Below are positions 46,337-58,600 of a stretch of 64,000 nucleotides of DNA, piece after piece; positions within the stretch are counted from its first letter, which is position 1; the number at the start of each line of letters is the position of its first letter. The DNA is from Sycobia sp. Sy_11. Taxonomy: Eukaryota > Arthropoda > Insecta > Hymenoptera > Epichrysomallidae. Position numbers and translations under genes: made by a program. The notes under the pieces were generated by a model. The model saw only the letters and a program-made list of their open reading frames with translations. It did no database searches and was not told the origin of the DNA. Where the stretch lies: NCBI GenBank assembly GCA_018907035.1, contig JACCIC010000292.1, forward strand, positions 372,001-436,000, given 5' to 3'.

Positions 46337-47436
46337 AAACCGCAGGTGGGCGCGTGGTCGCGAAAGAGTTTGAAGGGTGGCGGTACGCGAGACGCGAATG
46401 TTGCATGTATACTTCGGGAAACACTGTGGAAAACAATACATAATTGACTAAATACGGTAGGGGATTATACATTGTTTGACGAAAATACGGTAGGGGATTA
46501 TACACGATTTGGGGAAGCACGACGACCATTGGTTTACCCTTCGCTTGGGTATAAAGGAGAAACAAAAGAAAGGTAATCTAGAATAACAAAAAACGAAAAA
46601 TATGATTGCACCTGCTAGTGTGGAACTTGGTTGTCGGTTGTTCGCCGTGGATCGATATAATTTTATTTATTTTCCTATTACTACTTCCCCACATCTAATT
46701 ATAAACTAAGCTCTATTCTAACATTATTGCTAACGTGACTTATTCTAGCAAAATCTAAATCATTACTACGTGAAAAAAAACTATAACCAATATTATTAGA
46801 AATCCTATCCTAAATACATAATCAGATTTCTAACGCTCGCTTCTGCGTTGTTTTCGCAAGCATTTCACTTTAGTTCGTGCGATTCGCTTCTTCTTCTTCT
46901 GCTTGTCGCATGTTCGCTGGAAAATATTGTCGTTAGTGACGTTCCAATTATTAGGGGTTGGTATGGCATTGTTGGGGCGAGCAAGTAGCCTAGTCACTTT
47001 GGGGCCATTGTGCGCTCTTCAAACTGGTACTATTGCTTTCGTCCTGATCCACTGACGCTGTGCCATCACTGTATCTCGGCTGAGGGGTTGGCTATATTAT
47101 CCTTTTTTTCTTTTAATTTTCCAGGTCATCCCTTAACACCATCCGCGCTTACTCCATATATATTTTCCATGGGGATATATGGGTACCGTTAGGGGTGCTA
47201 CTTCTTCTTTAATTTCTGTGTTGATACATCTCACAGGGGCGCTATTGGTTATAGTATAACCCTAACTGCACGCCATTTTTCGCGCCTTTTATACGTATGT
47301 GCTCCTGTTCGCGCGCTATTTATATTTAGTTTCATCTGTTCGCGCTATTTATGTGTATGTACTCCTGTTCGCGTATACTCTATACATATGGGCTGGGCAT
47401 TATTTATATGTGTGCCATTTATATATGTGTGTTGAC
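46337..47436 (-). other. Element 3' untranslated region
   Basis: No coding match. Includes a duplicated 'aatacggtaggggattatac' (46452-46505) and, at 47280-47400, a repeated 'gttcgcgc.atttat' motif. Confidence 0.5.
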
Positions 47437-47810
47437 CTATTTGTATAAATAGGATGTCGCTCCCGGCATTATTATCAGCCGTGGTTGCTGAGCTCCCGCA
47501 GCTGCTGCTGCTTGCGTGGTGGATTGTTCCATCATTGGCTGCGGACCCGTCACTTCCTCGTTCACGTTCGCCATACCTTCTGGCACCATTGTCTCTTCTG
47601 ACACCTGACGTGTCGTCTTCTCTACATATCTAACATTGTCCCCCTCCCAAGACGGAACGGCAGGGGTCGTCCGTCGTACGCAGGACGTGCATGTGCGAAC
47701 ATCTATGTTAGCTTTGCCACATCTGTAGCAAAATTTCCTGGACCTAGAATGTGAATTGAAGGGTGGGGCCGTATGGGCGGGATAAAATTGGGGGGTGGTT
47801 CGACAAAGGA
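47437..47810 (-). pseudogene. C-terminal zinc-ribbon-like segment
   Basis: Open minus frame ending at the stop 47437-47439. It contains FCYRCGKANIDVRTCTSC, a C-X2-C-X9-C-X2-C zinc-ribbon-like cluster (about 47740-47685), followed by an Ala/Gln-rich tail. It lies one frame away from the ORF just upstream (48260-47817), so a frameshift probably separates two parts of one product. Family not recognised. Confidence 0.45.
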
Positions 47811-47816
47811 GTCCAT

Positions 47817-48494
47817 TCAGCCTGGGAGTTTCTTCCTGTTTCCAGGGATAATTGTCTCAAAGGTTTCCTCTCCTGCTGAGTTGTTCAAGCTGGTCACTGG
47901 GCTTGTTTCTGCTTCCTTATTTGCTTGTAGTGGTATCGTGAACGGGTTAAATCTTTTGTTGCCTCCGTTGCTATGTTTGGAGTTATGGGGTGGTGTGACG
48001 GTATAGGGGCGCGAAATGGGGGTAATTTCTTGTGGTGGGGCTACTTGGGGGAATTTTGCGACATCAGCATCTGCCGTCTTCTTGTATTTCGATGGAATGA
48101 TGCATTTTCCCTCGGTGGTGTCGTGAGCATCGTGTGCGGTTAGATGCTGTTGCATCTCCGACTGCTGTGTTGCGACAGACCGCATAAATGCGCATCGGTC
48201 TCTGCGATATAATCGCACGTCACCATGTTCCGGGGTGCTCACATACACCACTTTTTGCATACTTGTGGGTGTTTGTGTCTTTTGGGGAGGTGGTCGCTAG
48301 AAAATTCTTGGCCCTGGCCTATACGGTAACGGACTGACCGAACGTATTTGGTCGTGCGGGGTAAAGTCTTTTTGTACCCGGACCTTTGTACGAGACGGAT
48401 CTAATGGTCCCGTTTTATATGAGGCCGCTTCTAAAATGTAGCCGTCTTCCTCCTCATTGGCCGGTTTCGTATCTTCTACATTGGATTTCGCCAC
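47817..48494 (-). pseudogene. Unrecognised ORF downstream of RNase H
   Basis: One frame with a single stop at 48297: an acidic start (KPANEEEDGYILEAASY), then a Pro/Thr-rich stretch containing LYRRDRCAFMR and QQSEMQQHLTAHDAHD. It occupies the place of the integrase but shows no HHCC or DDE motif. It could be the element's own extra domain or captured sequence. Confidence 0.4.
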
Positions 48495-48969
48495 TTTTTT
48501 GCCGGTACCAGTCGTCCATTTCGAGGGTGGTGAGCGTTGCCGTAGAGGCCTCGGTGTGTTGAGGGGGCCTTGATAGGGCGTCTGGCACGTGATGAAGTGC
48601 TCCCTTTCTGTGGACGATTTCCATGCTGTAAGCTTGGAGTCCTGTTGCCCACCTAGCTAGGCGTCCTGTGGGGTCCTTTAATGTGTGCAACCACTTGAGG
48701 CTGCTGTGGTCCGTTAGCACAGTGAACTTTTCGCCGAGTAGGTACCCGCGGAATTTTTCTACTGCCCACAGGACGGCTAAGTATTCCTTTTCGGTGACGG
48801 TGTAATTCACTTCGGCTGGTGTCAATGTCCTGCTTGCGTACGCAATTGGGTGCTCTTCACCGTGATGTTCTTGGCTTAGTACTGCGCCTAAGGCGTAATT
48901 GCTCGCATCTGTTTGCAAGACGTACGGTATATTCTGCAGGTGGCGCGCTAGCACAGGCGCTTGCGTCAA
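48454..48969 (-). pseudogene. pol: Gypsy RNase H
   Basis: Catalytic positions visible: D21 (QTDASNYALG), E60/E62 (TEKEYLAV), D87 (LTDHSSL), D130 (VPDALSR). After residue 133 it runs into a linker and frame change. It is separated from the RT by a frame disruption near 49.0 kb. Confidence 0.88.
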
Positions 48970-49083
48970 TAGGATTCTGAGCTTATTGAAAACTTCCTGT
49001 GGCGCTGATCCCCAGTGCCACTGGATGTTTTTTTCAATAATTTAGTGAGGGGCAGCTTGATTTCCGCTAAGTCCTTTATGAAT

Positions 49084-49542
49084 CTAGCGTACAACCCGAC
49101 CATGCCTAGAAAGGCTCAATTGTCTCAGGTTGGTAGGCCTAGGATATTCGCTCACCCGGCGAATTTTGTCGGGGTCAGTGTGCAGAACGTCCGCATCTAT
49201 GATGTACCCTGAATACTTGACCTCTGGGCAGCAAAACTCGGATTTCTCCTTGTTTATTTGTAAGCCAATCTCGTTTAAGCGGGTGAATACCGCTTTCACC
49301 TCGCGAAGGTGCTGCTCAAAGGTCCTCGTAGCGACGATAATATCGTCCATATAAACGAATACGTTCGGTTGCCACGCTGGCCCGAAAACAAGGTCCATAC
49401 CTCGCTGGAAGGTGGCCGCGGCGTTCGTTAGCCCATAAGGTAGTCTCGTGTACTGGAAGAGGCCTTTCTGCGGGACCGCAAAGGCGGTGACCTCTTTGCT
49501 GCTCTCCTCAACGGTCAGGTGCTCTCCTTCTCCGTGATTCAC
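49084..49542 (-). pseudogene. pol: Gypsy reverse transcriptase, N-terminally deleted
   Basis: Starts within the palm (EVTAFAVPQKGLFQYTRLPYG) and includes motif C with YMDD at residues 64-67. The fingers and motif A are missing, and upstream sequence is Gag, so protease and the first half of RT were deleted. Ends near the connection domain. Confidence 0.88.
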
Positions 49543-49849
49543 GGTCTTGTCTACGTGGTGGACTTCGAGAGGGGTATCTGTGTCGGTACGGCGGGGATGG
49601 AGAGGGGTTGCTGGGACGTGATGCCGACACAGGTGAGTGGTATCTAGGTGAGGGGGGTGGTCTTCTATGGTAGGGGGACGGTGACCGATACCGTGGCGAT
49701 GAACTTCTTTGTCGCCTGCTCTCTTCTGTTCGTTTTGCCGTTGCCTCCCTGTTGACTATGGGAGACATACTGTCTCTTCTGGTATCTCTCCGTGAGTTGT
49801 GGGAGTGCGATCGTACGATGTCGCCCCTGGTGTCAGCTGAGGCGGATGG
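49508..49849 (-). pseudogene. gag: Arg/Ser-rich Gag tail
   Basis: In the Gag frame after the stop at 49850. The 87-codon ORF 49768-49508 is dominated by RS/SP dipeptides (SSSPRYRSPSPYHRRPPPSP and similar), like an SR domain. It stands where a zinc-knuckle nucleocapsid is usual, so it may be the RNA-binding part of this Gag. Confidence 0.6.
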
Positions 49850-51142
49850 CTAACTTATCGTGACCGTTTTCTTCGGGGCCGTTGTTTTTTCACTATCGAT
49901 TGCCGCCAGTCTCGATCGTCGATTTGCCCTTTCTAACGGAGAGCAGGCCGCCGTGCTCACCATGTATTCATCTTGTGCTGTAGGTTCGTTGTACCGCTTC
50001 GTGAGCTCGCTCTTCAGCTCTATTTGCTGACTCAGCAATTGCAGATCGTCGATGGACTGGAACACGTTTCTATTGATCTTTTCCATGTATAATGGATGCA
50101 GGTTTCTATATATTCTGTCAAGCTGCGCTTCCAGTCTTACGGAAGGTGACATTTTATCCAGCAGGATGCGTATGCCTCTGTGGTATGAGCCGATGAGCGC
50201 TTTCGAGCCTTGCGTTCTGTCAAGCCATTCCTCTTCGAGGCGTAGAGTGTAGTCGATAGGTCGAAATTAACGGTGCAGCGCTGCCTTGAATTCTTCCAGG
50301 GTACGCCATTGTTTGTATAGGGGTCTGGCCCAGATGCGGGCTGAGCCGCCCAGTATCCCTGGAATCAGTTTCAAGATGTCGGCCGCCGGGATGTCAAGAC
50401 TGTTCATCGTCTCTTCCATCCTATCGATGAACACCTCCACGTCTTCGCGAGGGGCTCCCATGAACTGCACGTTCCACTGGCGCGGCAATTCGCGTCCAGT
50501 CCGCGTTTCCTTCACATAGGTGTTCTCGAATGGTCGGCTTGTGTTGGTGTAATTCCATGTTGTTGATGCGGCATTAAGCGTGGGCTGCGCTCCAGCTGTT
50601 GTGCAGGGCATACCCGGGTGTGGCATCGTGGCGTACTGCTGCAACAGTGCCGGATGAACATATGGCCATCCTTCAGGCAGATGTTGTCAGCTGCTGGCAG
50701 CAGCTGGGAGATGGTTATCTCCAGTCGTGTTCGTGTTGTGCGCTGGTGGTGACGGCCATGGCCCGTATGGGTATCCCATGTATGGAGCGGTATTCGGACA
50801 GCTCGGTGCCATGGTGGCGATATGGGGTTCTGTAGAGTTTATGTTTTCCGCAGTATTGATATTATCTGCGTCATTCGGTATGTGGTCGAGTGTGGTGGAA
50901 CTCAAAACTTTTGATCATTCCGCCATCTCTCGGTTTGTCTCTTTTGCTTCGTCGTCTGTGGCGTGCCATTCTGCTGCTTTTGATCCGAAGCGCCGCCGCA
51001 TTTCGAAGCTCAGTAGTCTGTCTTTTAATATGGTTAGGTCCTCATCTGTGAGCAGCGCGTCTTTTTGCAGTTTTTCGTAGACGCCGCTGAGTCTTGCTCT
51101 CTCCTCATCTATAGCACTTCTAGTTTCTTGAGGGAGCTCCAT
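49850..51142 (-). pseudogene. gag: Gypsy gag with in-frame stops
   Basis: One frame of 431 codons with stops at 50915, 50687 and 50267 and no frameshift. The N-terminus is charged (RARLSGVYEKLQKDALLTD), then a Pro/Asn/Thr-rich linker, then a capsid region (QWNVQFMGAPREDVEVFIDR ... GGSARIWARPLYKQWRTLEE). Related to the fragment at 42.4-43.1 kb. Confidence 0.8.
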
Positions 51143-53688
51143 TATTCTTTGGTCAGGTTCTCAAAAAGGGGACAACACAACGGTACGAATGTAGATAAAA
51201 ACAACAACGATATATACACAGTAAAAATGGGAGAAAAGTTATTCGACGTGTTCTTGTTTATATTTGTTTGGGGTAAAACCAAAAAGCGTATTTTCCTAGA
51301 GGGAGATAAAATAGTATTTTTCTTTTCTTTCTGGAAATTGCTATTTCCAACAAAACCGTAGAAAATTGTTCTTCTTCCTGTCGATTTGGTACTCGTCTAT
51401 ACGTATAAAAGAATCAGCTGTTATGCGTAGTAACGGGCCAAGTATTTACCGTAGTAAAATTTTCGTGATCATAAAGAAAACTGCTAATTGTAAGAACTGA
51501 ATGTAATTTTTCCTGTAAATAGCTAATAAAAAAAAATATTATTATGCTGTAGATTTTGTTTGTTTTTTTTTCTTCATATGCGATTATTTATGAAATTGAT
51601 TATGATCTTGTAAAGGAATGTAATTATTATATAATTTTAATAATTAAGTTATTAATAGTTATTATATAATATATAAAATTTTTCTATAAGTGAAGCTGTA
51701 AATTTTAGTGAGTAAAATAAAAATTTTAAACTGGTTTATTTTGATAGTGAAGCAATAATTCCAAATTTGTTGATAATAAAAAAAATGTTCATGTAGAAAT
51801 TTATTTATTGTTGGCTATTCTAATTGTTATTATTATTATTATTGTTGTTATTGTTATTATTATTGTTGTTGATATTATTATTATTGTTATTATTACTGTT
51901 ATTAATGTTGCATTACTATTTTATTTTAGGTTGAATTATTGTTGTATTACTATGGTTATTATTTATCCTTTACTGCGGTTGTTCTCTGCTACACTTATTT
52001 TCGAGTACAGTACTCGTGACTGATACTAATTAATCCACATAAGAATTATTGAAAAGAAAGAGATAAGATAAAATCCCTTTCTTTTGTAAGGCTGAGTTAA
52101 ATAGTAAAAGAAAATACTTCTAAAATTTCTTGATGTAAGTTTTCCCTCTTCTATAATTTCCTCCTGTTGGTTTATTTATTACTAATTAAAATGTTATAAC
52201 ATGCTACAAATATAAAAATATAGGTAATAGATTTCCTCTCTCTTATTTTTTTTTTGTTTTGTTTAAGTTTATTTAGTTATTATAATTATTTTGATGTCAC
52301 TTTGTTCTGCTTGCACGTCTAATTTTTATTTAACTATTCACTCTAGTATATACAATCACTTGTCTGTCAATTGTATCACTGTTGTTTTTGGTTTTTGGTT
52401 ATTTCATATATATTAATCCTGTTATATGTATGTCTCGCTATGTGGTTCACTGCCTTATTATTGTTAATAGTTTCAGCTCTTATACCTACTTAGTTATTGT
52501 ATTTTTAAGTTATTTTATTGTTAAGCTGTTATTTATAGTAATTATAGCAATATTCTTTATAATATATATAGTAATTATATTACTATTATTTTATTATTAT
52601 TATTGTCTTATCATTATATTATAATCATTAATATTATTTTGTAAATATTAATATCATTTATAGTAATTGTATTAATATTATTTATAATATTTATAGTAAT
52701 AATCCCTAATTGGATTATTATATATTGGTTATATTACCTTGTATTCTGTTATAATATTGCTATACTATAATGGTCTCGATCACTAAAAAAACTCATCTAA
52801 CTGCTTACTCTTATGTATTGTTGTTTAATGTTATTTATTATTATTTAATGTTTAACAGTTTAATGTCTGGTAGCTGAAAATAGAAGGAATACTTACAATA
52901 CTAGAATGTTCTTGTGCTTAAGCGTGTGATTTTTTTCAATTATGTTTGTTATGTTGGCAAGCTATCATTAACTATTGTCTGCAAGAAATCCTTGATTTTC
53001 TATAAAATTATTTGAAATTAATTTTCACCATTGTGGTGAATATTCTTAACTATGTCCACTTTATAAAGTTGAGAAACTCCAATTCCTTCCTGAAAATTGT
53101 TCTCTTACAAAATTCTTCCTGTGCACCCATATGGCAAGCGTATAGGTTATACCTGTCAATAGAAAGAGAGAGAAGCTCTTCTCCTACTTGAGCCAATTTC
53201 TTCTTCTCCTTTTTTTTTCTTTAGAGAGTATGTATATTTTATAAAGGATTTTATACTTTGGTTGTAGTAATGGTTAAGAAAAATGGAAGCGATATCTATA
53301 ACAAGGGGAAAAGGTGTCCTGTATACCCTGAGTGTAGTATACTTATTGGTGTATACGCTTTTCAGTTATGAAATTTTGCAATGCTGATGATTTCATTGAT
53401 CTCTTCTAATTTGCAGATTGATATATATGTTGTTTCTTCTGAATATCCTGATGAATTATTTGTGAAAGTAGATATTTAAAATAAAACCATCTTTTACGTG
53501 CTTCTGAGGGTTATATGTAATATTATAAAAAGGTGCAAAAAGGGGCAGGGACGATACGGTATTCATGTGATTTTACACATAATAAGAGAGGAAACGATAC
53601 ATATTTAATATAATAAGTTAATAAATATTTAGGGACGTGAGTGACGAGAAAGGACAGACAAAATATCAGAATCAATGAAATGTATATA

Positions 53689-53724
<36 letters not shown>

Positions 53725-54085
53725 AGCATAAGAAAAATATACGTATAAATTTAAATATAATATCAGTAATTTAAGATAATATCTAAATAATATATGAATT
53801 TTATAGGAATAATTTATATTCGAATAACTGGTAATGTATGTAAAGATTTTCAGAAAAGGCTATTTATCTTATATGTAAACACACTAAGTTTAAGAGGTAT
53901 TTGACCTCGACCTTCTACTTTTATTTATGTAATTACTAAATTTATCCTTTACTGTGCTCTTATTTCAATTTTGAAATACCAGCGTATTTCCCAAGAAAAA
54001 GAAAAAGTTGTTCTCTTTTGTGTGTTTACATTTCAGGTAACAAATAGCGCATATTGCTAATATATGAAATTATAAGTAAAATTAT
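51143..54085 (-). other. AT-rich spacer between leader and gag
   Basis: 2.9 kb of TTA/TTG-rich DNA; only the first 200 bp match another Gag flank. (TA)n at 53692-53722. Plus ORFs 51808-52023 and 52382-52624 are Ile/Val/Tyr-rich low complexity. It may include an unrelated insertion. Confidence 0.5.
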
Positions 54086-54581
54086 AATTATACTCTTACC
54101 TATAATTCCATTATTATAAACACATATATCTATTCATGTAAAATACAATATCAATACGTACGTGCAAAATTTCTGTGAAAGTAAAATTGAGAGAAACTAT
54201 TTGCTATATATCACCTTGCTTGCTTCTATACAATATATATACAAGGGGTAACGAAAAGTGGTTTATGTAAATTAACTTTAGTTCGATAAATCAATTAATT
54301 GTGAATTATTAATTAATACTTTAGTACATAGATGTGGCGAAAAGGGAGAAAGGGAAAAAGCTTTTAATTATCAAAAACTTGTCAGTATATTTTTAACAAG
54401 CTTATGCATTCTTCTGCGCACACTCCTTGATGCAGTCGTCGTATGTCCGTGTGTGCACGTGTACGTCTGTTGCGTACTTTTCGCTTTGTACGGCTGAGCT
54501 AAAGGAGATCGGGACAATGAGCGGGTGCACGATTTAGATCTTCTACAGGAATTCTTGACTATTCTCGTCGCGGGCTCCACA
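54086..54581 (-). repeat. 5' leader of the main element
   Basis: Partner of 44682-45180, almost identical. Confidence 0.85.
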
Positions 54582-54593
54582 CTCTGGGCGCCA
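54582..54593 (-). promoter_or_regulatory. Primer-binding site (tRNA-Lys-like)
   Basis: TGGCGCCCAGAG as at 45181-45192. Confidence 0.65.
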
Positions 54594-54595
54594 TT

Positions 54596-55708
54596 TATAA
54601 CCCCGAAATCGGGTTGTTACTTACTATTTGTGTGCATGTGTGTGCGGACTCTTCCACGCTGCTGGTTATGCACTCCGTTCGAAACGGGGTGGGGAACGAG
54701 AAATGCACTACGCGAGTGACTTTATCGGATTATGACAATATTAACATTTATTTATACAAAAAGACTTTTTACAACAATAAACTAGTATATACGCTATGTA
54801 CTGGTTGCGGGTTCCGCGACGCTACGTTAATTATTTATAAACTATGCAATCGTACAAAATACTTAGGGACGGAGGAAATGGAATGCGACGCTTTAAATAT
54901 AACACACGTGGGAACGACGATACATTAGAAGGTTACATAATATAGATGACATGCAACTCACACGCGAAATTATTTACTACCGCAAAATTACAAAAGGGAA
55001 TAACGATAGAGTTTACGTAGCTATGCGCAATATACACCTGACAATTGAGATTATATGGGCGCGCCGGTGGGCCAGGAGCCTAGCTATATGCGCGCTGAAT
55101 AATTACAACAAAAGGTAAAAGGCTACTTGCCGCCGACGACGACGATGCTGTCACTGGCCGAAAGCTCGGTGATGCTCGCTGGTGCTCGCTGCCGTCGCCT
55201 GGTATCAGGGCGACCGGGTGCGCGCTCTCTCTCTTCTCGCTGATAGCTCGCGTGGTTGCGCGTGACTGCGTCTGGTAGCCGCTGATGGCGTCGATGGCTC
55301 GCGACGGTACACAAACGGTAGCGCGTAGGCGCTAGTACTCTCACTGTCCGGGGTTGCCGCGGAGATATCGCCGCGTATCTTTTCCTCGTCTCTGATATGC
55401 TCGCACAAATTTTACACCAAGGCAAACTTGTAACTCGTCACCGCGAAGGAAGCTACTATGGCGACCTGAACTATGTGGTTCGAAACGAACGAAAACGAAA
55501 CACGAAAACGGTAATTCCAGGCGGTACGAATCGAAGGTGCGCCAAAAAGTATGATCTCCGGGGACGAAAGAGAAGGTGCAAGTGAAGTTTATTCCGAACT
55601 TCTTACGTACAGTTGCGCTTCCAGCGCCCTCGCGGCTCGCGCGTATTGTTTCACGAACTCACACGAACACTCGCGGTTTCACACGAGGGCTCTAACCTAC
55701 CACCGCCG
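54596..55708 (-). repeat. 5' LTR of the main element, missing its first 15 bp
   Basis: Aligns with 45195-46308 with about nine differences. At 55708 the sequence switches abruptly to unrelated DNA just before the expected TGTAACC end. Confidence 0.85.
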
Positions 55709-56013
55709 ATTTTTCCGTGGAGAAAATTTCGGCGGCGTCGCGGCCCGGGTATCAATACGGGCCTTTGAACACGCAAAAGCCAGACTGCCAGCCGTGTTCG
55801 ATCCGCGCGTATCTTAACAGAGTTTTGTAAAGAGTATATTGATTTTAATAAAAAGAAAGTTAGAAAAATCTCGTTTTGCGTCGTTTTTGCTTTAAATCCG
55901 CGAAGCACGCGCTCATCTTTAGGTCGGGGGACGCTAGTCTTTGCAGACAAGAAAATTTCCGCTGGACTTTGCAGTCTCCGCTAAAGTTTAGCGCGGTTAA
56001 TTAGTGAGGTAGA
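55709..56013. other. Unclassified GC-richer segment
   Basis: Contains an 'ttttaataaaaagaaag' polyadenylation-like stretch (55845) and resembles retroelement LTR/leader DNA. No coding support. Confidence 0.35.
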
Positions 56014-56210
56014 CTGGTGGCCGAGGAAGCTCGCACCCCTACCACCTCCTTGAGATTATCAGATTCGTCGCTGCCCTGATATTCAACGGTCGTGTTGGAG
56101 CGGCCTCGAGTGTGGCCCTAACGAACGCCGAAATTACGCGAACGCGCCGCGAACGATCAATCTCGCGATCCGCTCCGCGTATCTCTGGCTTTATCGTTAG
56201 TGCCGTTGCC
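56014..56210. repeat. Repeat E, copy 2
   Basis: Partner of 19456-19655. Confidence 0.6.
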
Positions 56211-56310
56211 CTCCGCCAACAGCAGAGACAAGAAAATTGGAAATCCTCATATGAATAGGCCATAAATAAATGAAGGAATTAAATAATGAAAAAATAAATC
56301 TTACATTAAT

Positions 56311-56865
56311 GATATTCTGCTTAAATATTTAAAATGCGAAAATGACACAATACTCAAATGTTATGGGGTTCCCAAAATTCACAAAGAGCAATTGACCCAT
56401 CGAAAAATAATATCTTCAATTAGTTTTCCAACATACCATATTGCAAAATTTTTATCAAATATATTCATTAAGTTACTTGGGAAAACAAACTCTTATGTGA
56501 AACATAGTTAGAGTCTTTATGAAAAAATTAAAGATATTAATATTCTGGATAATTATAAGATGATCTCATTAAATTTAGTATATTTAATTATGAATATACC
56601 ATTAGAGGTATTTAAAGAAATTATAGAAGAAAAATGAACAGAAATTAATAAACACACAAAATTAATAAAACATGAATTTATTAAAGCAATAAATTCAGTT
56701 TTTAATCATACAATTTTTTCTTTTGAAAATAATTTTTATGAATAAAGATGTGGCTGTCTAATGGGATCGTCTTTATCACGGAAGCTTGCTAATTTGGTAA
56801 GTGAAAAATTAGAAAATATTGCATTAAACAAATTAAATTTTGAACTAATTATCTATAAAAGGTAG
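56311..56865 (+). pseudogene. Penelope-like element reverse transcriptase fragment
   Basis: A single plus frame with three internal stops (about 56508, 56635, 56743) shows the hallmark YGVPKIHK (56362), then ISSISFPTYHIAKFLSNI, a motif-A region ISLNLVYLIMNIP where family members have SLD...FTNIP (the aspartate is asparagine here), and a motif-B region CLMGSSLSRKLANLV. It stops at IIYKR, exactly where YVDD-type motif C should begin. Inactive and truncated. Its family is the one known to carry hammerhead ribozymes like those at 25.98 and 63.24 kb. Confidence 0.8.
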
Positions 56866-56871
56866 AAAGAG

Positions 56872-57060
56872 AAGCAGCTTTTTATAAGAAGCGACGATAT
56901 GTAAATTATAGTGATTTATTCATATAATTATTGAACTGTTAAAGAAATTGGTTACTTTTTTTTCTGATGAGACGGGTGTTGTTATAGTATAAAAACTGTG
57001 AAATCGCTAATAATATTCATTAATTTAGTTCAAAACAGTCGACAGAAGTATAATTTTGAA
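56872..57060 (+). repeat. Segment shared with 23510-23660
   Basis: gaagcagctttttata and following text match the 23.5 kb copy; probably 3' sequence of the Penelope-like family. Confidence 0.5.
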
Positions 57061-57752
57061 TTTTCTATAAAAAGATTGCTCGACAAGCGTCCTCGAAGCC
57101 TTCTTAGCCCTACGACCATGCACCTATCTTTTCTATCCTATTCCTCTTTGTTTTATTTCTGTTTGGAAATTTGCATATTTTATTTTTTAAATATAAATAA
57201 ATTTTCAGATAAATTTATTTTTGGCATAAAAAACCTCTCTTGGAAGAAAGGAGGAAAAAAGACTAAAATAAATACAAACTTCAATAAATTAATTATATTA
57301 TTATTGAATGAATCAATCAATACGCATCGCTCGCAAAGTGCACTTATTTTACAAGTCGCTCGTGCCTCCAGAAGTGTGGAAGGTGCACTGGTGCAAAAGT
57401 GCGGGTCCGACGTCTCGGAAAATCATCGCTACTGTTGCGCAAAAGGGAATTAAATTCGTCTTGTAACTTGCAGCTTAGAGGTAAGTAAACTATCTCTACG
57501 AGGCAAGTGCCTTTGCTCACCGCTCACCCAGCATATAAACAGACCACGACACACACTTATAATATCACAACGCGTCGCGTTCAAGGTAGAGTTAAGAACT
57601 ACGAAACACGACCGGCCCTGTGCTCGTCTGAAACGCGAATGCGCGATTAGTCAGCACCACGGCTCTCAAAAAATCGTTCTCGCATTATCGCTAATATAGT
57701 TTCAATAAGTATAAGATTCATAACATACAAATAGCATATACATAGCAGATAC

Positions 57753-57808
<56 letters not shown>

Positions 57809-58541
57809 TATAACATAATATACTGCATACATGTATACATTCGCGTTAATGTATTAAACTTGAAGAAACTATAGCTTAAGTAAGCGAAGCGTGAACATAC
57901 TTCTTATGAGAATATGGAACTATAGATTTGGAGAAGTCGATTTAGTTTACCGATATTGCTCTTGGAAGGTGTTAAAGTCCTACTTGACTTTTACACTTCC
58001 AGCAACGAAGTGACGCAGCCATTTTTTCCGCAAATGAAAAACATACCGATGGCAGAAGTTAGATTTGCTGGAACAATCAGTTTAAAATCTATCTTTGTCA
58101 CTCTTAAACTCCTTCTGACCACGACACAAAGAGAAGAAAAAGAATCGATGCAGCGACTGTTTACATGGTCCTTCAAAATTTCATTCTTATCAAAATGTGA
58201 TGCTCTCTCTCACTTTTCGTTTATCCTTTTTGTCTTAGTCTCATTTTTCGTATACTTTCGTTTGCTTTTACCGTTCTATTTATGAACCCAGTGCTTGGAG
58301 GACGTTGCAAACCAATTTTTTGCCTCTAAGCCTATATTTCTTCTGTTCAGCATTAGTACTCGAGAATTTTGTTAAAATTTTAGAAAGACCATCGATTACG
58401 ATTTAAAATACAGTTCCCAGATTCTCAATTGTCTACATGAGTTTATATTTTATGGAATTTTCACTTATTTAAATTTTATTCCTTACAAGAAAAAATACGA
58501 CAACCTTTTTCATTGAGATTGTATGAATCTACTGATTTTAA

Positions 58542-58600
<59 letters not shown>

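Larger units (their letters stand above)
44456..55708 (-). mobile_element. Tandem Gypsy arrangement: LTR - interior - LTR - leader - partial LTR
   Basis: Read on the minus strand: LTR (55708-54596), primer-binding site and leader, gag, truncated pol, polypurine tract, LTR (46323-45195), then the same primer site and leader again (45192-44682) and a third LTR end (44681-44456). Such LTR-sharing tandems arise by recombination between elements. The two large LTRs differ at only about nine places by my count (about 99%), yet the interior has large deletions and stop codons. No target duplication can be assigned because the outer LTR at 55.7 kb lacks its first 15 bp and the other end abuts (TA)n. 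Confidence 0.8.

Noticed and set aside
56964..56980. CTGATGAGACGGG resembling a hammerhead box
   Set aside because: No GAAA box and no closing stem follow at a suitable distance.
57476..57490. GGTAAGT as a 5' splice site of a host gene
   Set aside because: A single donor-like sequence with no coding exon upstream that I can recognise.
57956..58285. 109-codon plus-strand ORF
   Set aside because: No motif. Its hydrophobic C-terminus comes from T-rich DNA and there is no supporting context.
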